Of a stretch of 64,000 nucleotides of DNA, positions 26,386 through 35,100 are shown piece after piece. Both the position numbers and the translations under genes were made by a program. The stretch's first letter is position 1. Every line of letters begins with the position of its first letter. Below the pieces are notes generated by a model, which saw only the letters and a list, made by a program, of their open reading frames with translations, did no database searches and was not told the DNA's origin. Source of the stretch: Natronococcus pandeyae (lineage in GTDB: Archaea > Halobacteriota > Halobacteria > Halobacteriales > Natrialbaceae); contig NZ_PHNJ01000003.1 of NCBI RefSeq assembly GCF_008122205.1, positions 310,001 to 374,000 on the forward strand, given 5' to 3'.

Positions 26386-27351
26386 TCAGGCGGCTTCCTC
26401 GTGCTCTGCGCGCTCCCGGATGACTGCCCGGAGGTCGTCCGCGTCGCGGAGTTCCTCGAGTTCCTCGCGCTCGACGAGTGCGGTGCCGTTGACGGAGTCG
26501 CGCTTCGCGCGGTCGACGATGTAGACCGACTGGGTTCGGGTCACGTGACCGATCGAACTCATGATCCGGGCGCGCTTCTCGGCGGCCTTCGTGAACTCGG
26601 AGTGACCGGTGAGAACGACGCCGCTGTCGTCCTCGTCCTCGCTGACCGCCTTGAACGGCGATCGAGCGGTCGGGTGAACCTGGTAGCCGGCCCGGGTGAA
26701 GACGGCGACGACCCGTTCGTCGGTCGGATCGGCCGCCGGATCGTCCGGCGTCGACTCGCTCTCGTGAACGTCGTCGGTGCCCTCGAGGACGTCGACCGGG
26801 CTGGTCAGCGGTGCGTCGAAGAACTCCTGGAGCGCCATCGCGACCTCGACCGAGGCGTTCATCCCGTCCTCGTACTTCGAGACGGTCCGCCGCGAGACGC
26901 CGAGCTGGCTCGCGAGTTGGCCGAGGCTCAGGTCGCGGTTCTCGCGCTCGTCGGCGAGCAGGTCGCCGTCGATGTTGACGTAGAGACCGCCGGGTGCGGC
27001 GTAGATCAGCGGCGGAACGTCCTCGATGAACAGGTTGTACGCCGTGTCGGGGCTGAAGACCGGGACGCCGTGTCGGAAGTAGACGACGTCGGGTTTGAGA
27101 TCCTCGTCGCGGCTGCGGAGTCCGATGACCAGCGGCGTCGCCTGCAGGTAGGTTCCGAGGCGACGCATCTCGTGTCCGGTCTCCTCGTTGAACGCGTCGA
27201 TGTTGCCGAGGATCTTCACGAGCAACAGGTCGTCGTTGCGTCGTGCAGCGATATCGAAGCTCTTCGGTCGAATCGCACACCGGTCGCTGACCACGAACCC
27301 CGCGTCCTCCAGCATCGCGGTGACGTTGCCGACCAGTGCGGATCGGGACAT
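26386..27351 (-). CDS. Archaeal HTH-type transcriptional regulator (PRK04140-type)
   Basis: A 321-aa protein of the archaeal putative regulator family: an N-terminal nuclease-like or sensor part ([47 protein letters not shown]), then a Cro/C1 HTH at about residues 140-175 ([32 protein letters not shown]), then a C-terminal domain with [19 protein letters not shown]. The family is conserved across Euryarchaeota, and targets are not known to me. Confidence 0.88.
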   Translation of the reverse strand: MSRSALVGNVTAMLEDAGFVVSDRCAIRPKSFDIAARRNDDLLLVKILGNIDAFNEETGHEMRRLGTYLQATPLVIGLRSRDEDLKPDVVYFRHGVPVFSPDTAYNLFIEDVPPLIYAAPGGLYVNIDGDLLADERENRDLSLGQLASQLGVSRRTVSKYEDGMNASVEVAMALQEFFDAPLTSPVDVLEGTDDVHESESTPDDPAADPTDERVVAVFTRAGYQVHPTARSPFKAVSEDEDDSGVVLTGHSEFTKAAEKRARIMSSIGHVTRTQSVYIVDRAKRDSVNGTALVEREELEELRDADDLRAVIRERAEHEEAA

Positions 27352-27510
27352 ACGGGTACGTAAGTGATTCCAGCTATATGAGCGTTGTCCCCGTATCGTC
27401 CGGGTGCGGGGTTGCGATTCGACCCGTTACTGCCAGTATTCTTTTATAGCTGGTTTCGCCAGCGCGTTCGTCCCGAAAGGCGTTACTCGCTCGCCCGGCA
27501 ATCACCGACG

Positions 27511-28836
27511 ATGACCGTCGTCGGCCTCGACGATACCGACTCCCGCAAGCGCGGGATGTGTACGACCTACGCCGCCCACGAGATCGCCGAGCGGTTGCGA
27601 CGGGCGGGGGCGACCGTCTCGCGACTGCTGCTCGTCCGACTCAATCCCGCCGTCGAGTACAAGACCCGCGGCAACGCCGCGCTGGCGATCCACACCGACT
27701 GCGATCCGGACCGCGCGTTCGCCGTCGCTCGCGAGCGCCTCGAGTCCCTCGCCGAAACCGCCGACGACCGGACGCATCCGGGGCTGGTCGTCGCCGATCA
27801 CGGCCCCGACGAGACGCCCGACGACGTGTCGGCGTTCGCCCGGCAGGCGATCCGGACCCACCTCGAGCGTGCCGACGCGACGACCCTGATCGACCGCCAC
27901 GGCTACCGCGCGTGGCACGCCGGCAACGGCCGCGGCCGGATCGGTGCCCTGGCCGCGATCGGTGCCTGGCGCGCGCTCGAGGACTGGACCGCCGAGCACA
28001 TCTCCTATCGCGAGCCCGAACGGTGGGGAACACCGCGCGACGTCGATCACGACAGCGTCTTCGCCGCGGCGGACTGGGGGTATCCCACGGTCTGGGACAC
28101 AGTCGACCGCGGCGAGGACGATTCCGTCTGCGTGCCACACACGCCCGGGCCGATCCTGTACGGGATCAGGGGCGACGACGCCGAGACGGTTCGACGCGTC
28201 GCGGACCGCATCGAGAGCGAACCCGTCGCCTCGAGTCAGCTATTCGTGACGAACCAGGGGACCGACGTCCATCTCCGGGACGGTCGCCTCGAGACCGTTC
28301 GGGACGGCCACGCCTACCGCGTCGACGGCCGGGTCGCGAGCGAACCCGAGACCAGGCAGGGCGGCCACGTCTTCGTGACGCTCGACGGGAGAGACGGGTC
28401 CCGAGGAGCGGATGACGACGACCGAGCGGACGGCAGTAGGAGCGAGGAGCCCCCGACGCTCGAGTGCGCCGCCTTCGAACCGACGAAGCGGTTCCGCGAC
28501 CGCGTGCGCGCGCTTCGCGTCGGCGACCGGATCACGGCCTGCGGCGAGGTCTCCCGCGGAACGCTCAAACTCGAGAAGTTCGCGGTCCGAGACCTCGTGA
28601 CGACCGAGCGCGTCACGCCGACCTGTCCCGACTGTGAGCGGACGATGGAGAGCGCCGGCCGGAACCAGGGCTATCGCTGTCGCGACTGCGGAACGAGCAC
28701 CGCGGAGAAGGCGACGGCGGCGCTCGAGCGCGACCTCGAGGAGGGGTGGTACGAGGTACCGCCGTGTGCGCGCCGCCACATCGCCAAGCCACTGGTTCGC
28801 GGCGGGTTCGACGCGCCGACACACCCGGAACGGTAA
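27511..28836 (+). CDS. tiaS: tRNA(Ile2) 2-agmatinylcytidine synthetase
   Basis: A 441-aa enzyme that attaches agmatine to C34 of tRNA-Ile(CAT) so that it reads AUA. It begins MTVVGLDDTDSRKRGMCTTY, the kinase-like ATP/agmatine domain of TiaS; NPAVEYKTRGNAALAI and GRIGALAAIGAWRA follow. An OB-like region follows (VGDRITACGEVSRG), then a C-terminal zinc ribbon CPDCERTMESAG...YRCRDCGT. An acidic insert (residues about 300-320) is typical of halophilic versions. The ATG at 27511 is supported by a TATA-like TTTTATAGC at 27442-27450. Confidence 0.95.
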   Translation: MTVVGLDDTDSRKRGMCTTYAAHEIAERLRRAGATVSRLLLVRLNPAVEYKTRGNAALAIHTDCDPDRAFAVARERLESLAETADDRTHPGLVVADHGPDETPDDVSAFARQAIRTHLERADATTLIDRHGYRAWHAGNGRGRIGALAAIGAWRALEDWTAEHISYREPERWGTPRDVDHDSVFAAADWGYPTVWDTVDRGEDDSVCVPHTPGPILYGIRGDDAETVRRVADRIESEPVASSQLFVTNQGTDVHLRDGRLETVRDGHAYRVDGRVASEPETRQGGHVFVTLDGRDGSRGADDDDRADGSRSEEPPTLECAAFEPTKRFRDRVRALRVGDRITACGEVSRGTLKLEKFAVRDLVTTERVTPTCPDCERTMESAGRNQGYRCRDCGTSTAEKATAALERDLEEGWYEVPPCARRHIAKPLVRGGFDAPTHPER

Positions 28837-28853
28837 CGATCGATTCGTCAGTC

Positions 28854-29120
28854 ATGTCCTCGGTATCGCGCGCGGAAACACCGGAAGCGAAAAGCGCCGG
28901 TCGTGACTTCACACAGGGCGTTCGGAACGTTTTCGGCGGAGAGCTCAAAGCCTACTCGGGCGTGCTGACCGACGCCAGAGACGAGGCTATCGATCGAATG
29001 GAAGCCGACGCCGAGGAGATGGGTGCGGACGCCGTAGTTAACGTCCGTCTGCAGCCATCGTCGATCACCGAGGGGGCCTCCGAGGTCCTCGCCTACGGCA
29101 CCGCAGTTCGTCTCAGATAG
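28854..29120 (+). CDS. YbjQ/UPF0145 family protein, apparent 5' frameshift
   Basis: An 88-aa reading frame covering only the C-terminal two-thirds of the family: GRDFTQGVRNVFGGELKAYSGVLTDARDEAIDRM then GADAVVNVRLQ and LAYGTAVRL. The family's preceding segment (HVLGIARGNT) is readable just upstream in a different frame, at about 28848-28886; about 16 nt separate it from GRDF where roughly 18 would be expected, so a frameshift is likely. The usual first strand also seems missing because tiaS ends 17 nt upstream. The in-frame ATG at 28854 could still give a shortened protein. Confidence 0.55.
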   Translation: MSSVSRAETPEAKSAGRDFTQGVRNVFGGELKAYSGVLTDARDEAIDRMEADAEEMGADAVVNVRLQPSSITEGASEVLAYGTAVRLR

Positions 29121-29160
29121 CGGCCTGTCGAAAGCGATAATCGAGACGAGTGCTTCGGCG

Positions 29161-30309
29161 TCACATCGGAACTCGATCGGTCGGCTGCTCCGTTCCGAGC
29201 TGTTTTCGGAGTTCCATGACCTTCCCGAGGTCGCTGCGGGAGACCGTTCCGGTGGGCTCTCCGTCCTCGAGGACGACGACGAGCGGTCCGTCCCGCATCG
29301 CCACGAGCACGTCGAAGGCGGGCGTGGTCGGTTCGACGGTCGGAACGTCGGTGCTCATGACCGATCGGACGGTGGTCGACCCATGAGCGTCGCGGTCGAC
29401 TCGCTTCAGGTTCGAGAGCGTCACGAGACCGACGATCTCGCTGTCGTCGAGAACGACGTACTCGCTCCGCCGGTCCCGGAGCATCCGATCGGTGAAGTCG
29501 GCGACGGTGGCGTCGGCGCTGACGGTTCGAACCGGCGCGTCCATCACGTCCGCCGCGGTGACGCCCGTGAGAAGTTCGTCGAGCATCGTCGTCCGCGACT
29601 CGGTCGTCGCCGTTCCATAGACGAACAGCGCGATGAGGATCAGTACCGGGTTCCACGAGAGGACGCCGACGACTGCAAACAGCAACGCAAATAACGTTCC
29701 AACGCGCGCAGCCGTTCGCGTCGCCCCGGCGTACGTTCGTGAGCGAGCGAGCAGCGCCCTGAGGATACGGCCGCCGTCCATCGGGAACGCCGGGAGCATG
29801 TTGAAGATCGCGAGAACGACGTTGATGACGGCGAGCCAGCCGACGACGAACAGGACGACCGGGAGACTGGCGGGAATCACCTGTAACAGACCGACGAAGA
29901 CGATACCGAGCAGGACGCTCGTGATCGGTCCCGCGATAGCGATCCAGAACTCGCGGTCCCACTCGCGGGGCATCGACTCGAGCGAGGCGAGTCCACCGAA
30001 GATCCAGAGCGTGATCGATCGGATACCGATCCCGTACCGGCGAGCCGCGTACGCGTGGCCGAGTTCGTGAACGGCGACGCTGAAGAACAGTCCGACCGCG
30101 GCCGCAGTCCCGATCAGCCACGGATTCGCTCCCACCTGGAGCACGTCGACGTCGAGTCTTGCCGGCGAGAGATCGTCGACGATCGCGGCGTACAGTTCGA
30201 TCTGGCCGGTCGCAGCGATCAACCAGACGAGAATTGGGAGGAACACCAGCAGAGAGATATTGAGCTGGATCGGGATTCCCCAGACGCTCGTGATTCGGTA
30301 ATTTCGCAT
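29161..30309 (-). CDS. Site-2-type M50 metalloprotease with CBS domains
   Basis: About 382 aa. Six membrane helices in the first 240 residues; the zinc motif HELGH lies at residues 81-85 and the partner Asp motif NMLPAFPMDGGR at about 180. Two CBS domains follow (TAADVMDAPVRTVSADATVADF and TTVRSVMSTDVPTVEPTTPAFDVLVAM), which usually bind adenosine nucleotides. The family cleaves membrane substrates, often regulators. The ATG at 30309 (MRNYRITS) fits; an ATG three codons earlier also exists. Confidence 0.9.
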   Translation of the reverse strand: MRNYRITSVWGIPIQLNISLLVFLPILVWLIAATGQIELYAAIVDDLSPARLDVDVLQVGANPWLIGTAAAVGLFFSVAVHELGHAYAARRYGIGIRSITLWIFGGLASLESMPREWDREFWIAIAGPITSVLLGIVFVGLLQVIPASLPVVLFVVGWLAVINVVLAIFNMLPAFPMDGGRILRALLARSRTYAGATRTAARVGTLFALLFAVVGVLSWNPVLILIALFVYGTATTESRTTMLDELLTGVTAADVMDAPVRTVSADATVADFTDRMLRDRRSEYVVLDDSEIVGLVTLSNLKRVDRDAHGSTTVRSVMSTDVPTVEPTTPAFDVLVAMRDGPLVVVLEDGEPTGTVSRSDLGKVMELRKQLGTEQPTDRVPM

Positions 30310-30498
30310 GACGATCACAGCAGACGAACCGAATTCACTTTAGCCGTCGGTTTCTGCGCCGCTCGTCGTGATCTGTGACGTGGACCGTCGAACGCGAGAA
30401 GAGCTGTGGCCGCGACTCGTACGGTCTGTCGTAAGTCATTGCCGGTGTAACCGCAGACGTATCGCGGCTGCCCCAGTAAATCGTTACAACAGACCGTA
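30310..30498. other. Intergenic, promoter-bearing
   Basis: A stretch of about 190 bases between two minus-strand genes. AT-rich blocks near 30480-30490 precede no plus-strand gene. Nothing further seen. Confidence 0.4.
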
Positions 30499-30702
30499 TC
30501 AGGGGACGGTGATCCCACGACGGGCGAGGAACGCGTTGACGTCCTTGATTTCGACGGGACTGCCGATGATTCGGTAGTGCTCGTCGTCTTCGGGGAAGAC
30601 GGTCACGGTAAACTCCTCGTCAAGCTGCGGCTCGAGCCCCTCGAGGGTTTCGCGGGGGAGCACGATCTGTGTGCTATCGCGCAGCTGCGACGGTTCCGGC
30701 AT
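30499..30702 (-). CDS. VNG_1110C-type small haloarchaeal protein
   Basis: A 67-aa protein: MPEPSQLRDSTQIVLPRETLEGLEPQLDEEFTVTVFPEDDEHYRIIGSPVEIKDVNAFLARRG. The first half looks like an AbrB/SpoVT-type loop strand (STQIVLPRETLEGL) and the second half like a small beta fold. It matches a family I recall as VNG_1110C. Function unknown. It is transcribed divergently from the Drg GTPase. Confidence 0.6.
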   Translation of the reverse strand: MPEPSQLRDSTQIVLPRETLEGLEPQLDEEFTVTVFPEDDEHYRIIGSPVEIKDVNAFLARRGITVP

Positions 30703-30899
30703 TCGTATGTTTGAACGATCTCCCGCCGGCGGTATATGCGTGTCGAATTCTCGTCGTTATTCGTATCGAAACCGGGTGGTACCACCGGCTTCGTTCTCGG
30801 GTCGGGGTAGTAATTCGAGCCACACCAGTCACTGCGACGGCGACGACTGCGGGGGCGCATGGAAAGTGTTTTTCGGTGCGACCGGTTGATTACAGACAA

Positions 30900-32012
30900 A
30901 TGGGGCTCGAGGACGAGATCGACGAGATCGAAGAAGAAATCGCCAACACGCCCTACAACAAGTCGACCGAGGCGCACATCGGCCGACTGAAGTCCAAGCT
31001 CGCCGAGAAGAAGGAGAAACTCGAGAAACAGCAGTCGGGATCGGGGGGTGGTGGCGGTTACTCCGTCGAGAAACACGGGGATGCGACCGTCGCACTGGTT
31101 GGCTTTCCGAGCGTCGGCAAGTCGTCGCTGCTGAACTCGATGACTAACGCCGAGAGCGAGACGGGCTCCTACGAGTTCACGACGCTGGACGTCAACCCCG
31201 GCATGCTCAACCACCGCGGGGCGAACATCCAGATGCTCGACGTGCCCGGTCTCATCGAGGGGGCGGCGTCGGGCAAAGGCGACGGGAAGCAGGTGCTCGC
31301 GGTCGTCCGCAACGCCGACCTGATCATCTTCATGCTCTCGGTGTTCGAGATCGAGCAGTACGACCGGCTCCAGGAGGAACTGTACGACATCAACATCCGT
31401 GTCGATCAGGAGCCGCCGCGGGTGACCGTCCGGCCGAAGATCAAAGACGGCATCAAGATCACCTCGAGCACCGAGCAGGATCTGGACGAGGAGACGATTT
31501 CGGACGTCCTGCGCGACCAGGGCTACGTCAACGCCGACCTCAATCTTCAGGAGAACGTCTCCATCGACCGGCTGATCGACGGGCTGATGGAGAACCGGGA
31601 GTACATCCCGTCGATCACCTGCGTCAACAAGGTCGACCTGATCGAGCCGAGCTACAAGGAGACGGTCGACGAGCAACTCCGCGAGCGCGACCTCGACCCC
31701 GAGGAAGTCACGTTCATCAGCGCCGAGAAGGAGAAGGGCCTCGACGCGCTCAAGGACCGGATCTGGGACAACCTGGACCTGATCCGGGTCTACATGGACA
31801 AACCGGGCCGGGGGATCGACTGGGAGGAACCGCTCGTCGTCGAGTCCGGAACGACCATCGGCGAGGCGGTCGAGAAACTCGGTGGCGAGATGGAAGAGCG
31901 GTTCCGCTTCGCCCGCGTCAGCGGCCCAAGCGCGACCCACGACCAACAGCAAGTCGGGAAAGACCACGTGCTCGAGGACGAGGACGTACTGAAGCTGATT
32001 CTGCGGCGGTAG
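30900..32012 (+). CDS. Drg-family GTPase with TGS domain
   Basis: A 370-aa GTPase. A coiled N-terminus (LEDEIDEIEEEIANTP, LKSKLAEKKEKLEKQQ) and glycine linker lead to G1 GFPSVGKSS, G3 DVPGLIEGAASGKGDGKQVL, and G4 NKVD. The inserted region RPKIKDGIKITSS is the Drg-specific insertion, and the C-terminal TGS region (YMDKPGRGIDWEEPLVVESGTTIGEAVEKLG) is intact. Drg proteins associate with translation. The ATG at 30900 is the family start MGLEDEIDEIE. Confidence 0.95.
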   Translation: MGLEDEIDEIEEEIANTPYNKSTEAHIGRLKSKLAEKKEKLEKQQSGSGGGGGYSVEKHGDATVALVGFPSVGKSSLLNSMTNAESETGSYEFTTLDVNPGMLNHRGANIQMLDVPGLIEGAASGKGDGKQVLAVVRNADLIIFMLSVFEIEQYDRLQEELYDINIRVDQEPPRVTVRPKIKDGIKITSSTEQDLDEETISDVLRDQGYVNADLNLQENVSIDRLIDGLMENREYIPSITCVNKVDLIEPSYKETVDEQLRERDLDPEEVTFISAEKEKGLDALKDRIWDNLDLIRVYMDKPGRGIDWEEPLVVESGTTIGEAVEKLGGEMEERFRFARVSGPSATHDQQQVGKDHVLEDEDVLKLILRR

Positions 32013-32352
32013 CGTCGGCCGTCGTTCTCGAGGTCGCTGGCGTCGCCGTTCTCTCCGGCCGCCGTTTTCGCTGTTCTCTTCGGTTACCATCGTCGCTGTT
32101 CTCGCCGGTCACCGTCGCCGTTCTCGGCGGTCGTCGCCGGCACCAACGGTTACCGTTCCCACGTCGATGCCGTTCTCGACCTCCAATCCGCCGTCTCGGG
32201 AGGACCGCTGTTGATCCGCGATAGGCTCTCGACGTCCGGTCTCGATCAGTCGTACCGGGAACCACGGCCGATTCGGTTCCTGCAGTGTTCGCGTCTACGT
32301 CGAAAACGGACAAACGATCAATATTATCAGTTGGGACGATGTTGGACGACGT
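32013..32352. other. Intergenic, degenerate CGCCGTTCTC repeats
   Basis: About 340 bases with no gene. From 32018 to 32190 a motif close to GTCGCCGTTCTC recurs about seven times, imperfectly and unevenly spaced. Near 32310-32340 an AT-rich stretch (ATCAATATTATCAG) probably serves the NhaC gene. Confidence 0.5.
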
Positions 32353-34047
32353 ATGTCGGAATTTGGGGCACTTTCACTCGTTCCGCCGCTGCTTGCGATC
32401 GTGCTCGCGATCGTAACGCGCCGGCCGATCCTGTCGCTATTCGTCGGGATCTGGTCGGGCGGCGTCATCGCGACCGGAAGCATCGGAATCGGACAAACGT
32501 TTACGTGGATCGCCGAGTCGATCGCGGACGTTTTCCACGCGCAGATCCTGATCTTCACCCTGTTACTGGGGTCGGGCGTGGCGCTGATCTGGCGCCTCGG
32601 CGGCGCGACCGCGGTTCGTAACTGGGCGACGACCCGCCTCGAGAGCCAGCGTAACACCGGCATCACGACGTGGGTGCTGGGAATGCTCCTGTTCTTCGAC
32701 GACTACGCCAACACGGCGATCGTCGGGAGCACGATGCGAGAGATCTCGGACCAGTTCCGCATCTCCCGGGAGAAGCTCTCCTACATCGTCGACTCGACGG
32801 CCGCACCCGTGGCGACGATCGGGCTCTCGAGCTGGGTTGCGTTCCAGCTGTCGATGATCGACGAGGGATACGGCGTCATCGAGGACGACCACGGCGTCGA
32901 GACGCCGGGGCTCTTCGAGACGTTCGTCGGCTCGATCCCGTTCAACACCTACTCGCTGCTCGCGATCCTGATGGTCGGGATCATCGTCGTCTCCCGCCGG
33001 GACTACGGGGAAATGCTCGACGCCGAACACCGCTCGTGGCAGACGGGGAACGTGAGTCGCGAGGACGCACAGCCCTTACAGGAGGTGGAGAAAGACCTCG
33101 GCGCGCCGATCGAGGATCGGCCGATGCTCCGGACGTTCTTCGCGCCGATCGTCGTGCTGATCGCGATCACGCTCGCGGGCGCGTTCTGGACCGGCTACCA
33201 GGAGTGGGTCGCCGAGCAGGCCGAAGCGGGCGCGCCGACCTCGCTCGAGGCGGCGATGGGGGAAGACGGCGTCATCCAGGTTCTCGTCGACGTCGTCGGC
33301 GCCGGCGACTTCGCGGCCGCGCTCGTCTGGGGCTCGTTCGCGATGGTGCTGACCGCGATTCTCATCGGGGTCGCCTACGACCTCTTCGATCTCGGCGACA
33401 GCGTCGACACGATACTCGAGGGGTTCAACCTCATGCTGACCGCGGTGACGATCCTCGTGCTCGCCTGGGGGATCAGCGCGGTCGCCGAGGACCTCGGAAC
33501 GGGTGCGTACGTTGCCGGCGTCGCGGAGGATGTCGTCTCTCCCGCCCTCCTCCCGATCGTCGTCCTGCTCGTCTCCGCGTTCGTCGCGTTCACCATGGGA
33601 TCGTCGTGGGCGACGATGGGGATCGTCACGCCGATCGCCCTCCCCGTTGCCTACGAACTCACCGGCACGTTCGACCTCATGCCGGTGATGGTCGGCGCGG
33701 TGTTCTCGGGTGCGATCTTCGGCGACCACACGTCGCCGATCTCGGATACGTCCGTGCTCTCCTCGACGTTTACCGGCGCCGACCTCATCGACCACATTCG
33801 GACCCAGCTGTACTACGCTGCGACCGTCATGCTGGTCGTGCTCCTGTGTTACGCACTCTACGGCTATCTGGGGGTGCCGCCCATCGTCTTCCTCCCGCTG
33901 GGAGCCGTCCTGCTCGCCGGGCTCGTCTACGGGCTCTCGGAACTCGACGCCCGACGCAAGGGCGTCGATCCGAGGGCCTCCACGGTCGAGTCCGACGTCA
34001 GTGATCGGGAAGCCGAAACTGGTCCAGCACCGGGAGATATCGATTAG
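32353..34047 (+). CDS. NhaC-family Na+/H+ antiporter (second paralog)
   Basis: A 564-aa membrane protein with 11-12 helices. NhaC motifs: FFDDYANTAIVGSTMREISDQF, DSTAAPVATIGLSSW, AFTMGSSWATMGIVTPIALP and GAVFSGAIFGDHTSPISDTSVLSS. The charged cytoplasmic middle (about residues 215-260) and the long acidic tail are halophilic features. Together with the 20.2 kb gene it gives two different NhaC-type antiporters in one window; substrate preference is not visible. Confidence 0.88.
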   Translation: MSEFGALSLVPPLLAIVLAIVTRRPILSLFVGIWSGGVIATGSIGIGQTFTWIAESIADVFHAQILIFTLLLGSGVALIWRLGGATAVRNWATTRLESQRNTGITTWVLGMLLFFDDYANTAIVGSTMREISDQFRISREKLSYIVDSTAAPVATIGLSSWVAFQLSMIDEGYGVIEDDHGVETPGLFETFVGSIPFNTYSLLAILMVGIIVVSRRDYGEMLDAEHRSWQTGNVSREDAQPLQEVEKDLGAPIEDRPMLRTFFAPIVVLIAITLAGAFWTGYQEWVAEQAEAGAPTSLEAAMGEDGVIQVLVDVVGAGDFAAALVWGSFAMVLTAILIGVAYDLFDLGDSVDTILEGFNLMLTAVTILVLAWGISAVAEDLGTGAYVAGVAEDVVSPALLPIVVLLVSAFVAFTMGSSWATMGIVTPIALPVAYELTGTFDLMPVMVGAVFSGAIFGDHTSPISDTSVLSSTFTGADLIDHIRTQLYYAATVMLVVLLCYALYGYLGVPPIVFLPLGAVLLAGLVYGLSELDARRKGVDPRASTVESDVSDREAETGPAPGDID

Positions 34048-34094
34048 ACGACCGGCTTCGCCATTCTTTTGCTGTCCGCAGCCGACGATCGGAT

Positions 34095-34892
34095 ATGGAC
34101 GGAACTCTCGACCACACGATGCTTCGTGTCGGAGACCTGGAGGAATCGCTCGAGTGGTACCAGACCCACCTCGAGTACGAGGAGAAGGACCGTCACGAGG
34201 GCGACGGCTTCACCATCGTCTACCTCGGCCCCGAGGAGATGCACGAGGAGGGTGCGATGCTCGAACTCACCCACAACGAGGGCGAGGACGACCTCGAGGT
34301 CGGCGACGCCTGGGGGCACGTTGCGGTGCGCGTGCCGGAAGGCGAACTCGAGGAGCGCTACCAGCAGCTGATGGACGAGGGCGTCGAAGACTACCGCGAC
34401 CCCGAGTCCTGCGGCGGGCGCTACGCGTTCGTCAAGGACCCCGACGGCCACGAGATCGAGATCGTCAAGCGCGACCCCGACCAGGGCGCGCTGTGGTCGC
34501 TCGACCACACCATGATCCGCGTCGAGGACGCCGACGAGGCGCTCGGCTTCTGGACCCGCAAGTTCGAGTACGACGAGGTCGGCCGCTGGGAGTCTGACAC
34601 CTTCGCGAACTACTTCGTCGAGCCTTCGGACGCAGCCGACGAGGCGATGTCAGTCGAACTCACTTACAACTACGACGGCCGCAGCTACGAGATGGGTGAC
34701 GCCTGGGGCCACCTCTGCGTTCGCATGGACGACTTGGAGGAGGACTGGGACCAGCTCATGGTGCGCGAGGCACCGGACTATCGCGACCCCGAGAGCAACG
34801 ACAACATGTACGCGTTCACGACGGACCAGGACGGTCACGAGATCGAACTGCTCGAGCGCGACCTCGAGGCGGACTCGCTGTTCCCGTTGTAA
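34095..34892 (+). CDS. Tandem VOC-domain protein, glyoxalase I-like
   Basis: A 265-aa protein made of two glyoxalase I modules in line. Module one: LDHTMLRVGDLEESLEWY ... GHVAVRVPEGELEE ... FVKDPDGHEIEIVKRD. Module two: LDHTMIRVEDADEALGFW ... GHLCVRMDDLEED ... FTTDQDGHEIELLERD. The His at the start and Glu at the end of each module are the metal ligands. It probably isomerises a thiol adduct of methylglyoxal; without glutathione the thiol would be another one. The stop codon lies only a few bases before the IS right end. Confidence 0.88.
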   Translation: MDGTLDHTMLRVGDLEESLEWYQTHLEYEEKDRHEGDGFTIVYLGPEEMHEEGAMLELTHNEGEDDLEVGDAWGHVAVRVPEGELEERYQQLMDEGVEDYRDPESCGGRYAFVKDPDGHEIEIVKRDPDQGALWSLDHTMIRVEDADEALGFWTRKFEYDEVGRWESDTFANYFVEPSDAADEAMSVELTYNYDGRSYEMGDAWGHLCVRMDDLEEDWDQLMVREAPDYRDPESNDNMYAFTTDQDGHEIELLERDLEADSLFPL

Positions 34893-34896
34893 ACTA

Positions 34897-35100
34897 CCCC
34901 ACCCTACTCCCTCGGCGCATACGCGCCTCGGTCCTTGAGGGTGGGGTTTTGATGTGGACTCCCGGCAATCAGTCTCCGGCAACAGGCCGGTGACTCTTGT
35001 CGTTCAACATCCCACCATTTATACGCACGTCTACTGGTGCGTCTCCGCTCCTCGACTTGGGCGAGGAACGGAGTCTGTGTTGTCGTTTTCGGGCGTATCG
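34897..35100 (-). ncRNA. Probable omega RNA / sense-overlapping transcript
   Basis: The 3' end of tnpB plus the right-end hairpin forms the usual scaffold position for an omega RNA. In Halobacterium, IS1341-type tnpB genes make 3' sense-overlapping RNAs at this place. The guide would read outward past 34897 into the end of the glyoxalase gene. Ends are estimated. Confidence 0.45.
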
